Of a stretch of DNA of 64,000 nucleotides, positions 28,334-37,362 are shown piece by piece (the stretch's first letter is position 1; each line of letters opens with the position of its first letter). The stretch lies in NCBI RefSeq assembly GCF_009857435.1, contig NZ_WWCK01000004.1, positions 248,001 through 312,000 on the forward strand. Direction: 5' to 3'. Origin of the DNA: Duganella rivi. Its GTDB lineage: Bacteria; Pseudomonadota; Gammaproteobacteria; Burkholderiales; Burkholderiaceae_D. The translations under genes and the position numbers were made by a program. The notes below the pieces were generated by a model. That model saw only the letters and a list, made by a program, of their open reading frames with translations. It was not told the origin of the DNA and searched no databases.

Positions 28334-30704
28334 CGGCACGCTGCGTGAATAACCGCACGCCGAATACCGGCCCGGCGGTGTGGCCTGGCTCCGGTTCGAA
28401 GCGCACCGTCACGCTAGCCTTGCCGCTGGTGAGCCTCTCCGGCACCGCGTATTCCTCGTCGATGAACACGCCCGGATGGCTGCCGTCCAGCTTCACGTGC
28501 GCTATCCGCTCGCCATCGATGCTGATGTAGAAGTCGCGATTGCGCTCTTCGCCCCAATAACTGGCTTGCAGCACCAGCGGCCCGTTGGTGCACTTCATGC
28601 GGAAGCTGAAGTAGCCGCCGGTGCGCGCATCGCGGCCATTGCGGCCACGGTAGGACACAGGGTATGAAATATCCGATTGCAGGTCATGGTCTCGCTCTGG
28701 CTGCATCTCGCCCAGGTGCATCACATCCACCGAGCGATCCGCCAGATCCTTCAACCGCGCTTCCTCCTTGCGGAACGCCACTTCCGACGCCGCCCATTCC
28801 GCCTCCGTGTACGCATTGAAGTACACCGCCGCGCGCCGCTCATACTGCGCATAGAACGGCGTGAACTTCATATCACCCGGACGCCCGCTGCCCTCGCTGC
28901 GATACACCGCCTTGCGCTTATCCGCTTCCGCAAACGAACCGAGAATATTCGCCCCCACCAGCGCCGGCGCGAGACCGCTGAACGGCTTATCCGACGGGCC
29001 AAGATCGGCCGCCAGCACCATCGGCCCGCGCAGCAGCGCTACCACGTTGGCATTTCCCGCCGCAGCCTCCATCCGCAACTCCAGCGGCAGCGACAAGCGC
29101 ACCGTATCGCCAGCCTTCCAGCGGCGGCGTATCAACGCATAGCCCTTGTCCTTGTTGACCGCGTGCGGCTTGCCGTTGACCAGCACTGTGTGACTCGATG
29201 CCCAAGCAGGAATGCGCAATGCCAGCGTGTACTCGCGCTGCCCTGCCAAGCGCCGCACCTTCAGATCGATATCGCCCTCGTACGGATAGCCGGTGTTCAG
29301 CTCAAGCCGCGCCGCCTTCCATTCCACCGTTGAAGGAATGTAGAGATTGACGAACAGCGTATCGCCATTCTCCCAATAGATCGAATCGCCATGCTTGGCG
29401 TGGCTCTCCATGCCGGACAGCACGCAGCACCAGAAGTCATTCTCCTCGCTGGAAAACTCCCGCGCCACGCCGGACATCAACGGCGTCATGTAAGTGAACA
29501 TGCCGGTACGCGGATTCTGATGCGCGAGGATGTGGTTCAAGTGCGCGCGTTCGTAGTAATCGAAGTAAGCCGCATCCGGGGCCCAGCTGTATAGATGGCG
29601 CGTCATCTTCATCATGTTGTAGCTACAGCAGGCTTCACACGTTTGCTCGGTAATGTGGGCGGCGATGGAGTCAGGCGCCGAGAAGTATTCACGGTCGCCG
29701 TTGCCGCCGATGACGTAGCTGTGATGCTGCGTGACACGCTTCCAGAAAAAGTCCACCGCATCGGCGTCGCTTTGGCGGCCGGTCAATTCGTGCAAGCGCG
29801 CGAGGCCGATCAGCTTGGGGATTTGCGTATTCGAGTGCAGATTGGCCAATTCGTCGCGGCCTTGCGCCAGCGGCGCCAGCACCTTGGTGTGATACAGGCG
29901 CTGCGCCAGCAACAGCCAGCGCTTATCCTGCGTGCGCGCATATAGCTCGGCAAAGCTCTCGTTGATGCCGCCATGCTCGCAAGCCAGCACCTGCTGCACC
30001 TGCTCGTCGTTCAGCGACGCAAACACTTTATCGATGTAGCCCGCGAGGCCCAGCGCCACTTGCAATGCCTGCTGATTGCCGGCGTAAGTCTGCGCGTCGA
30101 ACAAGCCTGCAAACACCTTGTGCCAGTTATACAGCGGTACCCAGCAGCCGTTCAAATCAAAGCCTGCCGAGCGGATTTCGCCGCGCATAATCTCCGCGAA
30201 GATCTCTTTGCCGTCGACCACTTTTCCGTCTTTGCGCTTGCGCATAAAGCCGGCCACGTAGCCATCGCCTTGCGCTTGCTGCACGCGCGCCAGTTCAGCC
30301 ACGATGTAATCGATGCGCGGCTTCAGCGCCGGCGTGCCGGTTTGCGCGTACATCAGCGACAACGCGGACAGATAATGGCCCAGCGCCTCGCCGGCGATGG
30401 TGTCGGACTCCCAGCCGCCGTAGATTGCGCCCTTGGTCGGCAGGCCGGCAAAGCGATGGTAGTTATGCAGGAAGCGGTCGGCGCTCAGGCGCAGCAAGTA
30501 GGCCTGGTTGGCTTGCAGCGCGTCGGCGTAGATTGATGGCAGCAGGCGCACCGACGATAGCGGCAGCGCCCTGGCCTTGGCTGCGATCACGTTATGCGCG
30601 GCGGCGGCCGATGCTGGTGAAATCCAGGCAGAACCCAGCGCCACGCCAGCGGCTCCCTGCAACAACAAGCGACGATGATGGAATGAGGGTGCGTAGCGCA
30701 TCAT
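28320..30704 (-). CDS. GH127-family glycoside hydrolase (beta-L-arabinofuranosidase-like)
   Basis: A 794-residue exported glycosidase of family GH127 (formerly DUF1680). The N-terminus HHRRLLLQGAAGVALGSAW is a twin-arginine-like signal, suggesting folded export. The catalytic-domain landmarks are present: EQTCEACCSYNMMKMTRHLY, and the acid/cysteine region EENDFWCCVLSGMESHAKHG, where GH127 enzymes use zinc-bound cysteines with a cysteine nucleophile. A beta-sandwich follows and a C-terminal carbohydrate-binding-like part (about 660-790). Start choice: ATG pair at 30704/30701; a TTG at 30725 is less likely. The substrate is probably a plant arabinoside, by family only. Confidence 0.88.
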   Translation of the reverse strand: MMRYAPSFHHRRLLLQGAAGVALGSAWISPASAAAAHNVIAAKARALPLSSVRLLPSIYADALQANQAYLLRLSADRFLHNYHRFAGLPTKGAIYGGWESDTIAGEALGHYLSALSLMYAQTGTPALKPRIDYIVAELARVQQAQGDGYVAGFMRKRKDGKVVDGKEIFAEIMRGEIRSAGFDLNGCWVPLYNWHKVFAGLFDAQTYAGNQQALQVALGLAGYIDKVFASLNDEQVQQVLACEHGGINESFAELYARTQDKRWLLLAQRLYHTKVLAPLAQGRDELANLHSNTQIPKLIGLARLHELTGRQSDADAVDFFWKRVTQHHSYVIGGNGDREYFSAPDSIAAHITEQTCEACCSYNMMKMTRHLYSWAPDAAYFDYYERAHLNHILAHQNPRTGMFTYMTPLMSGVAREFSSEENDFWCCVLSGMESHAKHGDSIYWENGDTLFVNLYIPSTVEWKAARLELNTGYPYEGDIDLKVRRLAGQREYTLALRIPAWASSHTVLVNGKPHAVNKDKGYALIRRRWKAGDTVRLSLPLELRMEAAAGNANVVALLRGPMVLAADLGPSDKPFSGLAPALVGANILGSFAEADKRKAVYRSEGSGRPGDMKFTPFYAQYERRAAVYFNAYTEAEWAASEVAFRKEEARLKDLADRSVDVMHLGEMQPERDHDLQSDISYPVSYRGRNGRDARTGGYFSFRMKCTNGPLVLQASYWGEERNRDFYISIDGERIAHVKLDGSHPGVFIDEEYAVPERLTSGKASVTVRFEPEPGHTAGPVFGVRLFTQRAVTSS

Positions 30705-30796
30705 AAAGGCCGGAGAGTTGGTCAAGCTAGTAATGTAAGCTTCCAGCTTTACTTCGTCTTGTAGGGTACGGCCCTAAAAAATGACGATTTCCGCAT

Positions 30797-30815
30797 AATG
30801 CCCATCTCAGGCATT
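30797..30815 (-). repeat. Small inverted repeat at the end of the lipoprotein operon
   Basis: AATGCC and GGCATT form a six-pair stem overlapping the stop of the 131-residue gene; a run of T on the minus strand comes only about 20 bases later. It might be a weak terminator of the three-gene operon. Confidence 0.25.
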
Positions 30816-31202
30816 GGGATGCAACGAGGTGAAGGCCGTTGCAACTTTGGTGAATAGCTCGATAATCTTCGTCAGTTTTTTCTCGGAGGTAGTGATGTCG
30901 GCAAGCTCTTTGGCCAGTTTAATAGTCACGTCCAACACCTCCTGCGACGGCGCGTGAACGGTGGTGTCGCTACCGCTTTCCCAAGCATAGTAAAGCTCTT
31001 CGGCCAAATGCTTGTCGCGCCGCGCCTCAAGATACCTGGCGCGAGCGTCGGAGCGCACACCAGCATCGGTCGCGCTGGTGGCCAGCACGTCGCACTTGGC
31101 GATGGCGCTGTTCAACGCATCGATGGTTTCGTGGTACATGCGCACATACAGCATCTCCGGGCTGTTGGACGCTGCCGCCAACAATGGGGGATTATCAGCC
31201 AT
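30807..31202 (-). CDS. Uncharacterised 131-residue protein, third gene of lipoprotein operon
   Basis: I do not recognise this protein. It has no signal peptide and no membrane segment; it is mostly helical by composition (MLYVRMYHETIDALNSAIAK, YLEARRDKHLAEELYYAW, a C-terminal EKKLTKIIELFTKV helix). The ATG at 31202 is preceded by GGAGAG; a GTG one codon upstream is also in frame. It follows the 188-residue lipoprotein by 11 bases on the same strand and is presumably its cytoplasmic partner, or is exported without a classical signal. Confidence 0.75.
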   Translation of the reverse strand: MADNPPLLAAASNSPEMLYVRMYHETIDALNSAIAKCDVLATSATDAGVRSDARARYLEARRDKHLAEELYYAWESGSDTTVHAPSQEVLDVTIKLAKELADITTSEKKLTKIIELFTKVATAFTSLHPNA

Positions 31203-31213
31203 CACACTCTCCG

Positions 31214-31780
31214 TTAGTCAATTTTGGGTTGTGCCGCCTTGTTTGCTTCTTCGATTTTTTCCTTGCTATCCTTGATGGTCTTGCGCACGGGATCGACAAA
31301 ATCCTTGGCCGCGTGATAGCGTTCGCCGGCCGATAACTGCCGCCCGAGCGCAGTCAGCGCAGTAGTTACGCCGTCGATTTCTTTGGTGCGGTCTGGCAGC
31401 GCGGCCAGCAAGTTATCGAACTCTTTGGCAGCCTTCTCAGCGTCGATCAGCGCCGCTTTTGCAGCGGCCGCGCGGGCGTCGCTCAGCGCCAGCAGCGTTT
31501 TGTACAAATCGGTTTCTGCCTTGCGGTTCGACGCCCGCAGCAGCGCAAGGTCGTACTCTTGATCCGCGCTGACGGCGGCTACCGCTGCATTGTTCCTGGC
31601 GATTTCTGCCTGACGGATCGCCATCACGCGCTGTTCCTGCTCGCTAAAGCGCTGCAGTTCCGCCGATAGTCCCATCGATAGCGCCGCGCCGTGGTTGGCT
31701 TGATCCAGCGCGGCTTGAGGCGTAGAAGCGCAGCCGCCCAGCGCCAGCAATGCCAACAAAAAGAGAGAGGATATTTTCAT
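31214..31780 (-). CDS. Uncharacterised lipoprotein, second gene of operon
   Basis: A 188-residue protein with a lipoprotein signal (KISSLFLLALLALGGC, lipobox LGGC, Cys16). The mature part is strongly helical and rich in Ala, Glu, Arg and Lys, with a coiled-coil-like middle (EQEQRVMAIRQAEIARNNAA and ARAAAAKAALIDAEKAAKEF). It resembles no enzyme I know. Its ATG overlaps the stop of the upstream gene (TGATG), so translation is coupled. It is probably anchored to a membrane facing the periplasm and interacts with the larger lipoprotein encoded before it. Confidence 0.8.
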   Translation of the reverse strand: MKISSLFLLALLALGGCASTPQAALDQANHGAALSMGLSAELQRFSEQEQRVMAIRQAEIARNNAAVAAVSADQEYDLALLRASNRKAETDLYKTLLALSDARAAAAKAALIDAEKAAKEFDNLLAALPDRTKEIDGVTTALTALGRQLSAGERYHAAKDFVDPVRKTIKDSKEKIEEANKAAQPKID

Positions 31781-33303
31781 CAATTCACTCCGTGAGCGAT
31801 CCAGAACAAAGCCAATGCTTGAATGGCTTGGTTGATGGTGTCCGGCTTAAGCCCGCCGCTGGCCGATTCCGCGGTTTGATCCACCGATGCAGCGATGAGA
31901 TTCATCCACTGGCGCGCATTGGTCTCGGCATAGACTAGCGAAACCTGGTGATAGGTGGCCAAGCGCTGGTACTTAAGCTTGTCCACGGTCGGGCGCAAAC
32001 GGGCCTGATCATCAAGATAAGTAGCGACGGCGTCATACAGTTTGGTCGCATCGGCGCCGCTGGTTTTGGCGAAGGCTTGCATCACCGGGCCGTTGCCGTA
32101 CAGCGCATCCAGCGACGACTTGCCGTCGCTGCTGGCTTCATGCAGCTGGCGCGAGGCGCGGGACAACGCCATCAACTCCGTATTCAGCGCATCCACGATT
32201 TGAGTGGATAGCTGGATGCGGCGCTTCAGCAGCGCCAGTTCGCGCTTGGCGGCATCGAGCTTAATCTGTTCAAGGTTCTTGCGGATCGCCAGCGGTTCCA
32301 GCATCGGCGTTTGGGCCGCTGCCATGGCGCTCTTGAAGCTGTCCACTTGCTGCGGAATCAGGATGAATGCGGCTTGCGCCGAGGTGGCGTCGCTCGGAGC
32401 CTTGCCCTCTTCCAGTCCGCGCAGCACCACATCGACAAACTTCTGCACCGCGTCGATCCGCTCTTGACTGATGAATTCAGTCGAAATGGCGTCCTTGGCC
32501 TGATCCAGCTTGTCGATCGCATCGCCAAGCTGCTTGGCTTTTTCCTGGACTTTTTTCTTGTTCTCTTCGCTGTCGCCCTGGGCGGCTGCTTCGTCGTACT
32601 CTTTGCGGGCCTTGTTGTAAGCGACGGTCAGCACCTTCGATGCGGCGGCAAGCGCGTCGTAATCTTTTTGGTCGGCGTTGGCGGTTGCCACGGCTTTGGC
32701 GATTTCCGAACCGTCGAAGCTATTCCATACCGTGCCCAGTTCCGCAGCTTTAGCGCAGGTGCGGGCCGCCTTATCCAGCTGGCCCTGGATGCCAAACCGC
32801 AGATTGCCGGAGGCATTCTGGAGCGCCTGCTGTATCGCGTCCGGGACTGGCTGATTACATTGCGGCGCAGGCAGCCCGGCGCGCTTGAAGTAGCGCGTTA
32901 CATCCTCTTGCGCCTCTTTGATCTCTTTAAACGTCGACAGCTTGTCGAGATACTTTTGCATGGCCTCCGGCGAGGTCGCCGTTGCACCTCCCACCTCGAG
33001 CAGCCGCTGGTCAATCTTGGCCACCACGCTGTTATGCAAGTTACTCGACTGAACGATGGCGGCCAAATCGGTGGCGCGGATCGCCGCCCCCAACCGGTCT
33101 TGCGAATCGAGCTCCGTCACCAGCTGCTTGTTCAGATTATCGGAAGCCGTGGAGAAGATGGCCGACAGGTCGACCTTTTTATAAGCCTCCTGCGCCGCCT
33201 GCCCCTGCTTGTCCCGCGCCTCGCTATGGATGCGCAGCGACGAGCAGCCCGACAGCCCGCCCGCCAGCATCACCCCGGCCAACACTCCGATGACATTTCG
33301 CAT
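31780..33303 (-). CDS. Uncharacterised large coiled-coil lipoprotein, first gene of operon
   Basis: A 507-residue protein with a lipoprotein signal (MRNVIGVLAGVMLAGGLSGC, lipobox LSGC, Cys20). The mature part is almost entirely helical with several charged, heptad-like stretches (about 225-285 and 330-380), suggesting a long coiled coil. No catalytic motif was recognised. The start is ATG at 33303, directly after a GGGGGAGA ribosome site; TTG one codon earlier is also possible. That ribosome site is inside a long inverted repeat (33304-33339). It is the first of three coupled genes; a structural or envelope-stress role is possible but not shown. Confidence 0.8.
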   Translation of the reverse strand: MRNVIGVLAGVMLAGGLSGCSSLRIHSEARDKQGQAAQEAYKKVDLSAIFSTASDNLNKQLVTELDSQDRLGAAIRATDLAAIVQSSNLHNSVVAKIDQRLLEVGGATATSPEAMQKYLDKLSTFKEIKEAQEDVTRYFKRAGLPAPQCNQPVPDAIQQALQNASGNLRFGIQGQLDKAARTCAKAAELGTVWNSFDGSEIAKAVATANADQKDYDALAAASKVLTVAYNKARKEYDEAAAQGDSEENKKKVQEKAKQLGDAIDKLDQAKDAISTEFISQERIDAVQKFVDVVLRGLEEGKAPSDATSAQAAFILIPQQVDSFKSAMAAAQTPMLEPLAIRKNLEQIKLDAAKRELALLKRRIQLSTQIVDALNTELMALSRASRQLHEASSDGKSSLDALYGNGPVMQAFAKTSGADATKLYDAVATYLDDQARLRPTVDKLKYQRLATYHQVSLVYAETNARQWMNLIAASVDQTAESASGGLKPDTINQAIQALALFWIAHGVN

Positions 33304-33339
33304 CAATCTCCCCCGTAGGAAAATTCCTACCGGAGATTG
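33304..33339 (-). promoter_or_regulatory. Inverted repeat hiding the ribosome site of the lipoprotein operon
   Basis: On the minus strand CAATCTCC (33339-33332) pairs with GGAGATTG (33311-33304), and GTAGGA pairs with TCCTAC inside it, leaving an AUUU loop. The 3' arm and adjoining GGG contain the whole GGGGGAGA ribosome site, and the ATG follows at once. An AT-rich, -10-like stretch (TAATATA) precedes the repeat, so part of the 5' arm may not be transcribed; in that case the repeat would be a DNA operator rather than an RNA switch. Confidence 0.55.
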
Positions 33340-33367
33340 TATATTAAAAATGTTTTTTTGATAAAAC

Positions 33368-34429
33368 TTACCAGCCGGCCTTCTGGCGGATAAAGGCCGT
33401 CAGCAGCGCGGCATTGGTTTGATGCTGCTTCACGCGCGGATGTCCGCCGAAGCCGTTCCATGGGAAGACGATGGTGTCGATACGCTGATCACCGCCGTCG
33501 CGCATCTGATCCACCGCCGTGCGCACATAGCCCGGCCACTTGGAACCTTCCTGCACCGCGTCCATGCTGCCCAAGGCGCAGACGATGTAGGCACGCGGAT
33601 ACAAGGCGCGGATCTTCTGCACAAAAGTGCGATAAGCCTGGATGCGCTGCGCGTCGTCCGGCATTGGCGACAGGCGCTTCTCGCGGTCGATCAGCCAGCG
33701 GTCGTTCTGGAACAGATTGACCACCACCACGTCCGGCGTCCACGATTTGAAATCCCACTTGCTGTCGTTGTTACCGACGGCGCTCAGCTGATCATAAAAA
33801 TCCGGCATGGTGAACGGGAACCAGCTGATCATCACGCCGATGCCGCTTTGCGAGGTGATGTGCGCCTCGGCATTGAGCGCGCGCGCCGTGATCGAAGCGT
33901 AGGACATGTAGTTATTCTTGTCCTTGCGCAGGTCATCGGGGCCGTCGTCCGGCGATTCATTGCCCATGCCGCTGGTGATCGAGTCGCCAAAGAATTCAAT
34001 ACGGCGCTGCTTGCGCGGCGGGGGCGGCAGCAGCTTGCCGCCGTCTGCCAGTTCCAGTCCCTGGAACACCGTGCCGCCCTCCTCGCCCTCGGTGCGCTTG
34101 GTGATCAGGAAGTGGTGCGCGCCGGCCGGCAAGCCGTTGAAGACCGCATAGCTCTTGCTTCCCTGCGCCGCCTCGATCACGGCCAGTTTGCCGTCGACGA
34201 AAACGTTGAAGAAGTTTTTGCCCAACTGGTCGTCCAGCTTGACCGCGAGACTCGAACCGGTGAAGTTCCCTTCAATGCTGGTGCCGGGCCACGACAACAC
34301 GGGGCGCGTACGATCCGCAAAGTCGATACGTCCGGTGTACTGCAACTGCGCGTTATCGGCTTGAATGCCGACACCGGCCCATGCCTGCCCTGCCAACAGC
34401 AATGCTACAAATCCTGCCTGGAACTTCAT
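33368..34429 (-). CDS. Exported SGNH/GDSL carbohydrate esterase (CE2-like)
   Basis: A 353-residue protein with a signal peptide (FQAGFVALLLAGQAWA). After an N-terminal beta-sandwich domain (about 25-135) comes an SGNH hydrolase domain: block I IEFFGDSITSG with the nucleophile Ser, the conserved Asn in VVNLFQNDRW, and the catalytic His in GFGGHPRVKQHQ. This two-domain layout is that of carbohydrate esterase family 2 (deacetylases of plant polysaccharides or oligosaccharides). An AGGAGA ribosome site lies upstream. The GH127 gene about 2.7 kb away suggests a loose plant-glycan theme. The substrate is inferred from family. Confidence 0.85.
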   Translation of the reverse strand: MKFQAGFVALLLAGQAWAGVGIQADNAQLQYTGRIDFADRTRPVLSWPGTSIEGNFTGSSLAVKLDDQLGKNFFNVFVDGKLAVIEAAQGSKSYAVFNGLPAGAHHFLITKRTEGEEGGTVFQGLELADGGKLLPPPPRKQRRIEFFGDSITSGMGNESPDDGPDDLRKDKNNYMSYASITARALNAEAHITSQSGIGVMISWFPFTMPDFYDQLSAVGNNDSKWDFKSWTPDVVVVNLFQNDRWLIDREKRLSPMPDDAQRIQAYRTFVQKIRALYPRAYIVCALGSMDAVQEGSKWPGYVRTAVDQMRDGGDQRIDTIVFPWNGFGGHPRVKQHQTNAALLTAFIRQKAGW

Positions 34430-34443
34430 CGAACCGTCTCCTT

Positions 34444-35373
34444 TTAGTCTTGGCGGAAGCGCTTGGCGTGGCCGCTGGCGCGGAACTGCTCCACCATGTA
34501 ATCAACAAACACTCTTACCTTGGCCGGCACCAGCTTGCGGCTGGAATAGTAGATCGACAGCGGCCGCGTCTCCGCATGCCAGTCCGGCAGCACGCGCACC
34601 AGCTCGCCGCTATCGAGCAGCGGCAAGGCGTGCGGCAGCGGCAGCATGGCGATGCCCATGCCGCACGCTGCGGCGCGGGCGATGGCTTCCGGGTCGTCCA
34701 GCACCGCCACCGGGCGCACGCTGGCGACGATCTCCTGCCCGCTGCGATGCTTCAGCGTCCACGGCACCAGGCGGCCAGTGCTCAGCGAACGGCGCAGCAG
34801 GCCGCGATGGCGCGTCAATTCCTGCGGCGTGGTGGGCGCGGCGTGCGCTTTCAGATAGGCCGGCGATGCGGCCAGCACAATATCAACCCGCGCCAGTTCG
34901 CGCGCGATCAGCGCATCGGTCAATTCAATGCCGCCGCCGATGCCGATGTCGAAACCTTCCGCGATCAAATCGACCTGCCGGTTATCGAAATACAGGTCGG
35001 GCACCACGTCCGGGTAGCGGCGCGAGAATTCCTCCAGCAGCGGCACGAAATACTGCCGCCCCACGGTGTAGGCCAGCGATACTTTCAACGTCCCGGCCGG
35101 CTTGCCCGCGCCCTGGCTCAGGTCGGTAAGCGCATCGCCGATTTCATTCCACGGCAGGCGCACCTGCCCGTACAAGCGCTCGCCGTCGGTGGTCAGCGCC
35201 AAGCTGCGGGTGCTGCGCTGGAACAGGCGCACGCCCAGCCGCAGCTCCAGCCGGTTGACGCTCTTGCTGACCGCCGCCGGCGTCAGTCCAAGACGGCGCG
35301 CGGCCGCAGAGAAGCTGCCCTCGTCGGCAGAGGCAATAAAGGCATCGAGATAGCTGCTGAGTTCGGTAAACAT
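34444..35373 (-). CDS. LysR-family transcriptional regulator
   Basis: A 309-residue LysR-type regulator: an N-terminal helix-turn-helix (ASADEGSFSAAARRLGLTPA, then SKSVNRLELRLGVRLFQRST) followed by a periplasmic-binding-protein-like effector domain. It is divergent from the SDR gene at 35483 with a 109-base shared gap, the common arrangement in which a LysR protein controls the neighbouring oxidoreductase. No clean T-N11-A box could be singled out in the gap. The effector is unknown. Confidence 0.93.
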   Translation of the reverse strand: MFTELSSYLDAFIASADEGSFSAAARRLGLTPAAVSKSVNRLELRLGVRLFQRSTRSLALTTDGERLYGQVRLPWNEIGDALTDLSQGAGKPAGTLKVSLAYTVGRQYFVPLLEEFSRRYPDVVPDLYFDNRQVDLIAEGFDIGIGGGIELTDALIARELARVDIVLAASPAYLKAHAAPTTPQELTRHRGLLRRSLSTGRLVPWTLKHRSGQEIVASVRPVAVLDDPEAIARAAACGMGIAMLPLPHALPLLDSGELVRVLPDWHAETRPLSIYYSSRKLVPAKVRVFVDYMVEQFRASGHAKRFRQD

Positions 35374-35482
35374 GCGCTTATCTTATACCAAAGGTTGAAA
35401 CTGTACACGCAAATTCATGACTACAAAGACAAGCCGGGGAAGACCATACTGTGTTCATCAACCAACCCGAAAGGAAAACATC

Positions 35483-36226
35483 ATGAACACCAAACTCAAC
35501 GGTCAAGTAGCTTTCATCAACGGTGGTTCGCGCGGCATCGGCGCTGCAACCGCCCGTCGCCTCGCTAGCGAAGGCGCCAAAGTCGCCATCGGCTACGCTG
35601 CCTCGGCCATCGCTGCCGAAGCACTGGTCGAAGAAATCAAGGCCGCCGGCGGCGAAGCCATCGCCCTGAAAGCCGACGCCGCTGATGCAGCAGCCCTGAC
35701 CAAAGCCATCGACAGCGTGGCAGAACGCTTCGGCCGCCTGGACATCCTGGTCAACAGCGCCGGCGTGCTGGCCCTGGGCCCAGTCGACCAATTCTCGCTG
35801 GAAGACTTCGACCGCACCGTTGCCATCAACGTGCGCTCGGTGTTCGTGGCATCGCAAGCAGCAGCCAAGCACATGAAAGACGGCGGCCGCATCATCAACA
35901 TCGGCAGCACCAACGCCCAGCGCATGCCGTTCGAAGGCGGCGCCGCTTACGCGATGAGCAAATCGGCGCTGACCGGTCTGGTCAAAGGCATGGCGCGCGA
36001 CTTGGGCGCCCGCAAGATCACCGTCAACAACGTTGCCCCTGGCCCAGTCGACACCGACATGAACCCGGCCGACAGCGATTTCGCTACCGCCCTGCACGGC
36101 CTGATGGCACTGAAACGCCACGGCAAAGCAGAAGAAGTGGCAGCGATGGTGGCTTACCTGGCTGGTCCTGAAGCAGCCTTCGTTACCGGCGCCGACCTGC
36201 TGATCGACGGCGGCTTCGCAGCGTAA
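35483..36226 (+). CDS. SDR-family NAD(P)-dependent oxidoreductase
   Basis: A 247-residue classical short-chain dehydrogenase: cofactor motif GGSRGIGA, NSAG in LVNSAGVLAL, catalytic Ser in INIGSTNA, YAMSK with Tyr and Lys, and the NNVAPGPVDTDM region. The ATG at 35483 is chosen because it follows AAAGGAAAA and begins the Rossmann fold properly; an open frame extends 22 codons upstream. Codon use is very regular with few rare codons, suggesting good expression. It is probably controlled by the divergent LysR regulator. Substrate unknown. Confidence 0.93.
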   Translation: MNTKLNGQVAFINGGSRGIGAATARRLASEGAKVAIGYAASAIAAEALVEEIKAAGGEAIALKADAADAAALTKAIDSVAERFGRLDILVNSAGVLALGPVDQFSLEDFDRTVAINVRSVFVASQAAAKHMKDGGRIINIGSTNAQRMPFEGGAAYAMSKSALTGLVKGMARDLGARKITVNNVAPGPVDTDMNPADSDFATALHGLMALKRHGKAEEVAAMVAYLAGPEAAFVTGADLLIDGGFAA

Positions 36227-36236
36227 GCTTTAAGCG

Positions 36237-37214
36237 TTAGTTCTTGCCGGCTGCTTCGACATAAATCTCGTCATCGCAGCCGAGAACGCGCGGGCCTGCC
36301 GGACGCGCGTTCGCCACCATCTGCGGCAGGTCGCGCTCGGTGTTGAAGTCCAGCGCCAGCGATACGCGGATCTCTTGCAGATATTTGCGCTGCACGCAGA
36401 CCAGCGTGATGGTGTCGGCCACCTTATCGCCGTAGCGTTTCTTCACGCGGTCGAAGAAATCCTGCACCTTGAAGCTCTTGCCGGTATTGCCCAGCACGAT
36501 CTTGCCCACTTCCGATTCGTTCACCACGCGCACTGCCGATACGGCCTTGATGAAGTAATCGTCCGGCGGCAGCGATTGGCATTTGCCGTGCTTGTTCCAC
36601 TCATACGCGCCGAAGCTGCGCTCGTAGAAGAAGTTGGGCATCCACGGCGCGATTTTCTCGATGGTGTCTTTGCTCAGCGCGAAGGCCGGGCCGTTGCAGC
36701 TGCCGTACTGCGTGCCGCATTCCTTCTTGTTTGGCCACAGGCCGTGCAGGCTGAGCGTCTTGGCTTCCAGCGCGCCGCTGTTCATGGCGTCGCATTCCGG
36801 CTTCTTGCCGTTGTATTTGGCGTGTTCGCAGAAGCCCGGCTGCCATGTGATGGCCAGCACGTAGCTGTCTTGCTGATTCGGCGCCGAGCACACTTCGCCC
36901 GATGCTTCCGGCGCAGGACGGCCGGACTGCTTTTCATCCAGCGACGGCGTGCCGCACTCGCGCTGCACCCAGCGCAGCGACGGTTGCGCGCCCGGCACTT
37001 CAACGCGCAGCCAGTCGTAGTCGGTCTTGTTGATTTCGCGAACGGTGTAAGCGGTGCCGGCGGCGACTTTTACCTCGCCGGGATTGGCGCGCTTGGCGAA
37101 GGAGGAAAATGCCTCGCAACTCTTGGTGGCGGTGAAGCTGCCGTTGGCCGATTCACTGGCGCCAGACTCCAGCGAGAACAAGGCCAACAGTGCGACTGCA
37201 AGGTAACGACGCAT
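36237..37214 (-). CDS. Exported RNase T2 with an extra N-terminal domain
   Basis: A 325-residue exported ribonuclease of the T2 family. A signal peptide (MRRYLAVALLALFSLESGAS) precedes an N-terminal region of about 80 residues resembling a bacterial SH3 domain (VKVAAGTAYTVREINKTDYD, then WLRVEVPG). The RNase T2 domain has both active-site segments: CAS I LSLHGLWPN and CAS II YEWNKHGKCQ, each with catalytic His. Several cysteines suggest disulphides. It would degrade RNA in the periplasm or outside for nucleotide or phosphate salvage. The start at 37214 is chosen over 37262 because it begins the signal peptide. Confidence 0.93.
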   Translation of the reverse strand: MRRYLAVALLALFSLESGASESANGSFTATKSCEAFSSFAKRANPGEVKVAAGTAYTVREINKTDYDWLRVEVPGAQPSLRWVQRECGTPSLDEKQSGRPAPEASGEVCSAPNQQDSYVLAITWQPGFCEHAKYNGKKPECDAMNSGALEAKTLSLHGLWPNKKECGTQYGSCNGPAFALSKDTIEKIAPWMPNFFYERSFGAYEWNKHGKCQSLPPDDYFIKAVSAVRVVNESEVGKIVLGNTGKSFKVQDFFDRVKKRYGDKVADTITLVCVQRKYLQEIRVSLALDFNTERDLPQMVANARPAGPRVLGCDDEIYVEAAGKN

Positions 37215-37362
37215 GGAATCCCCCGGTGTTGAACGAAATGCCAATATTCTAACCGCAAGCACGGGCAGTAGTCCTACAAGCGCACTGCAAGCACGCCGAC
37301 ACGACGGATCTCAGGAATGGATACGATGGACATTCTAGCCATCCAACAGGAGGAATTCCACC

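Noticed and set aside
30760..30780. Hairpin TAGGG/CCCTA next to an A-run as a terminator
   Set aside because: Only five pairs, and the T-run on the minus strand is on the wrong side of the stem for leftward transcripts.
35374..35482. A LysR-type T-N11-A binding box in the LysR/SDR gap
   Set aside because: Several loose matches exist and none is symmetrical or well placed enough to single out.
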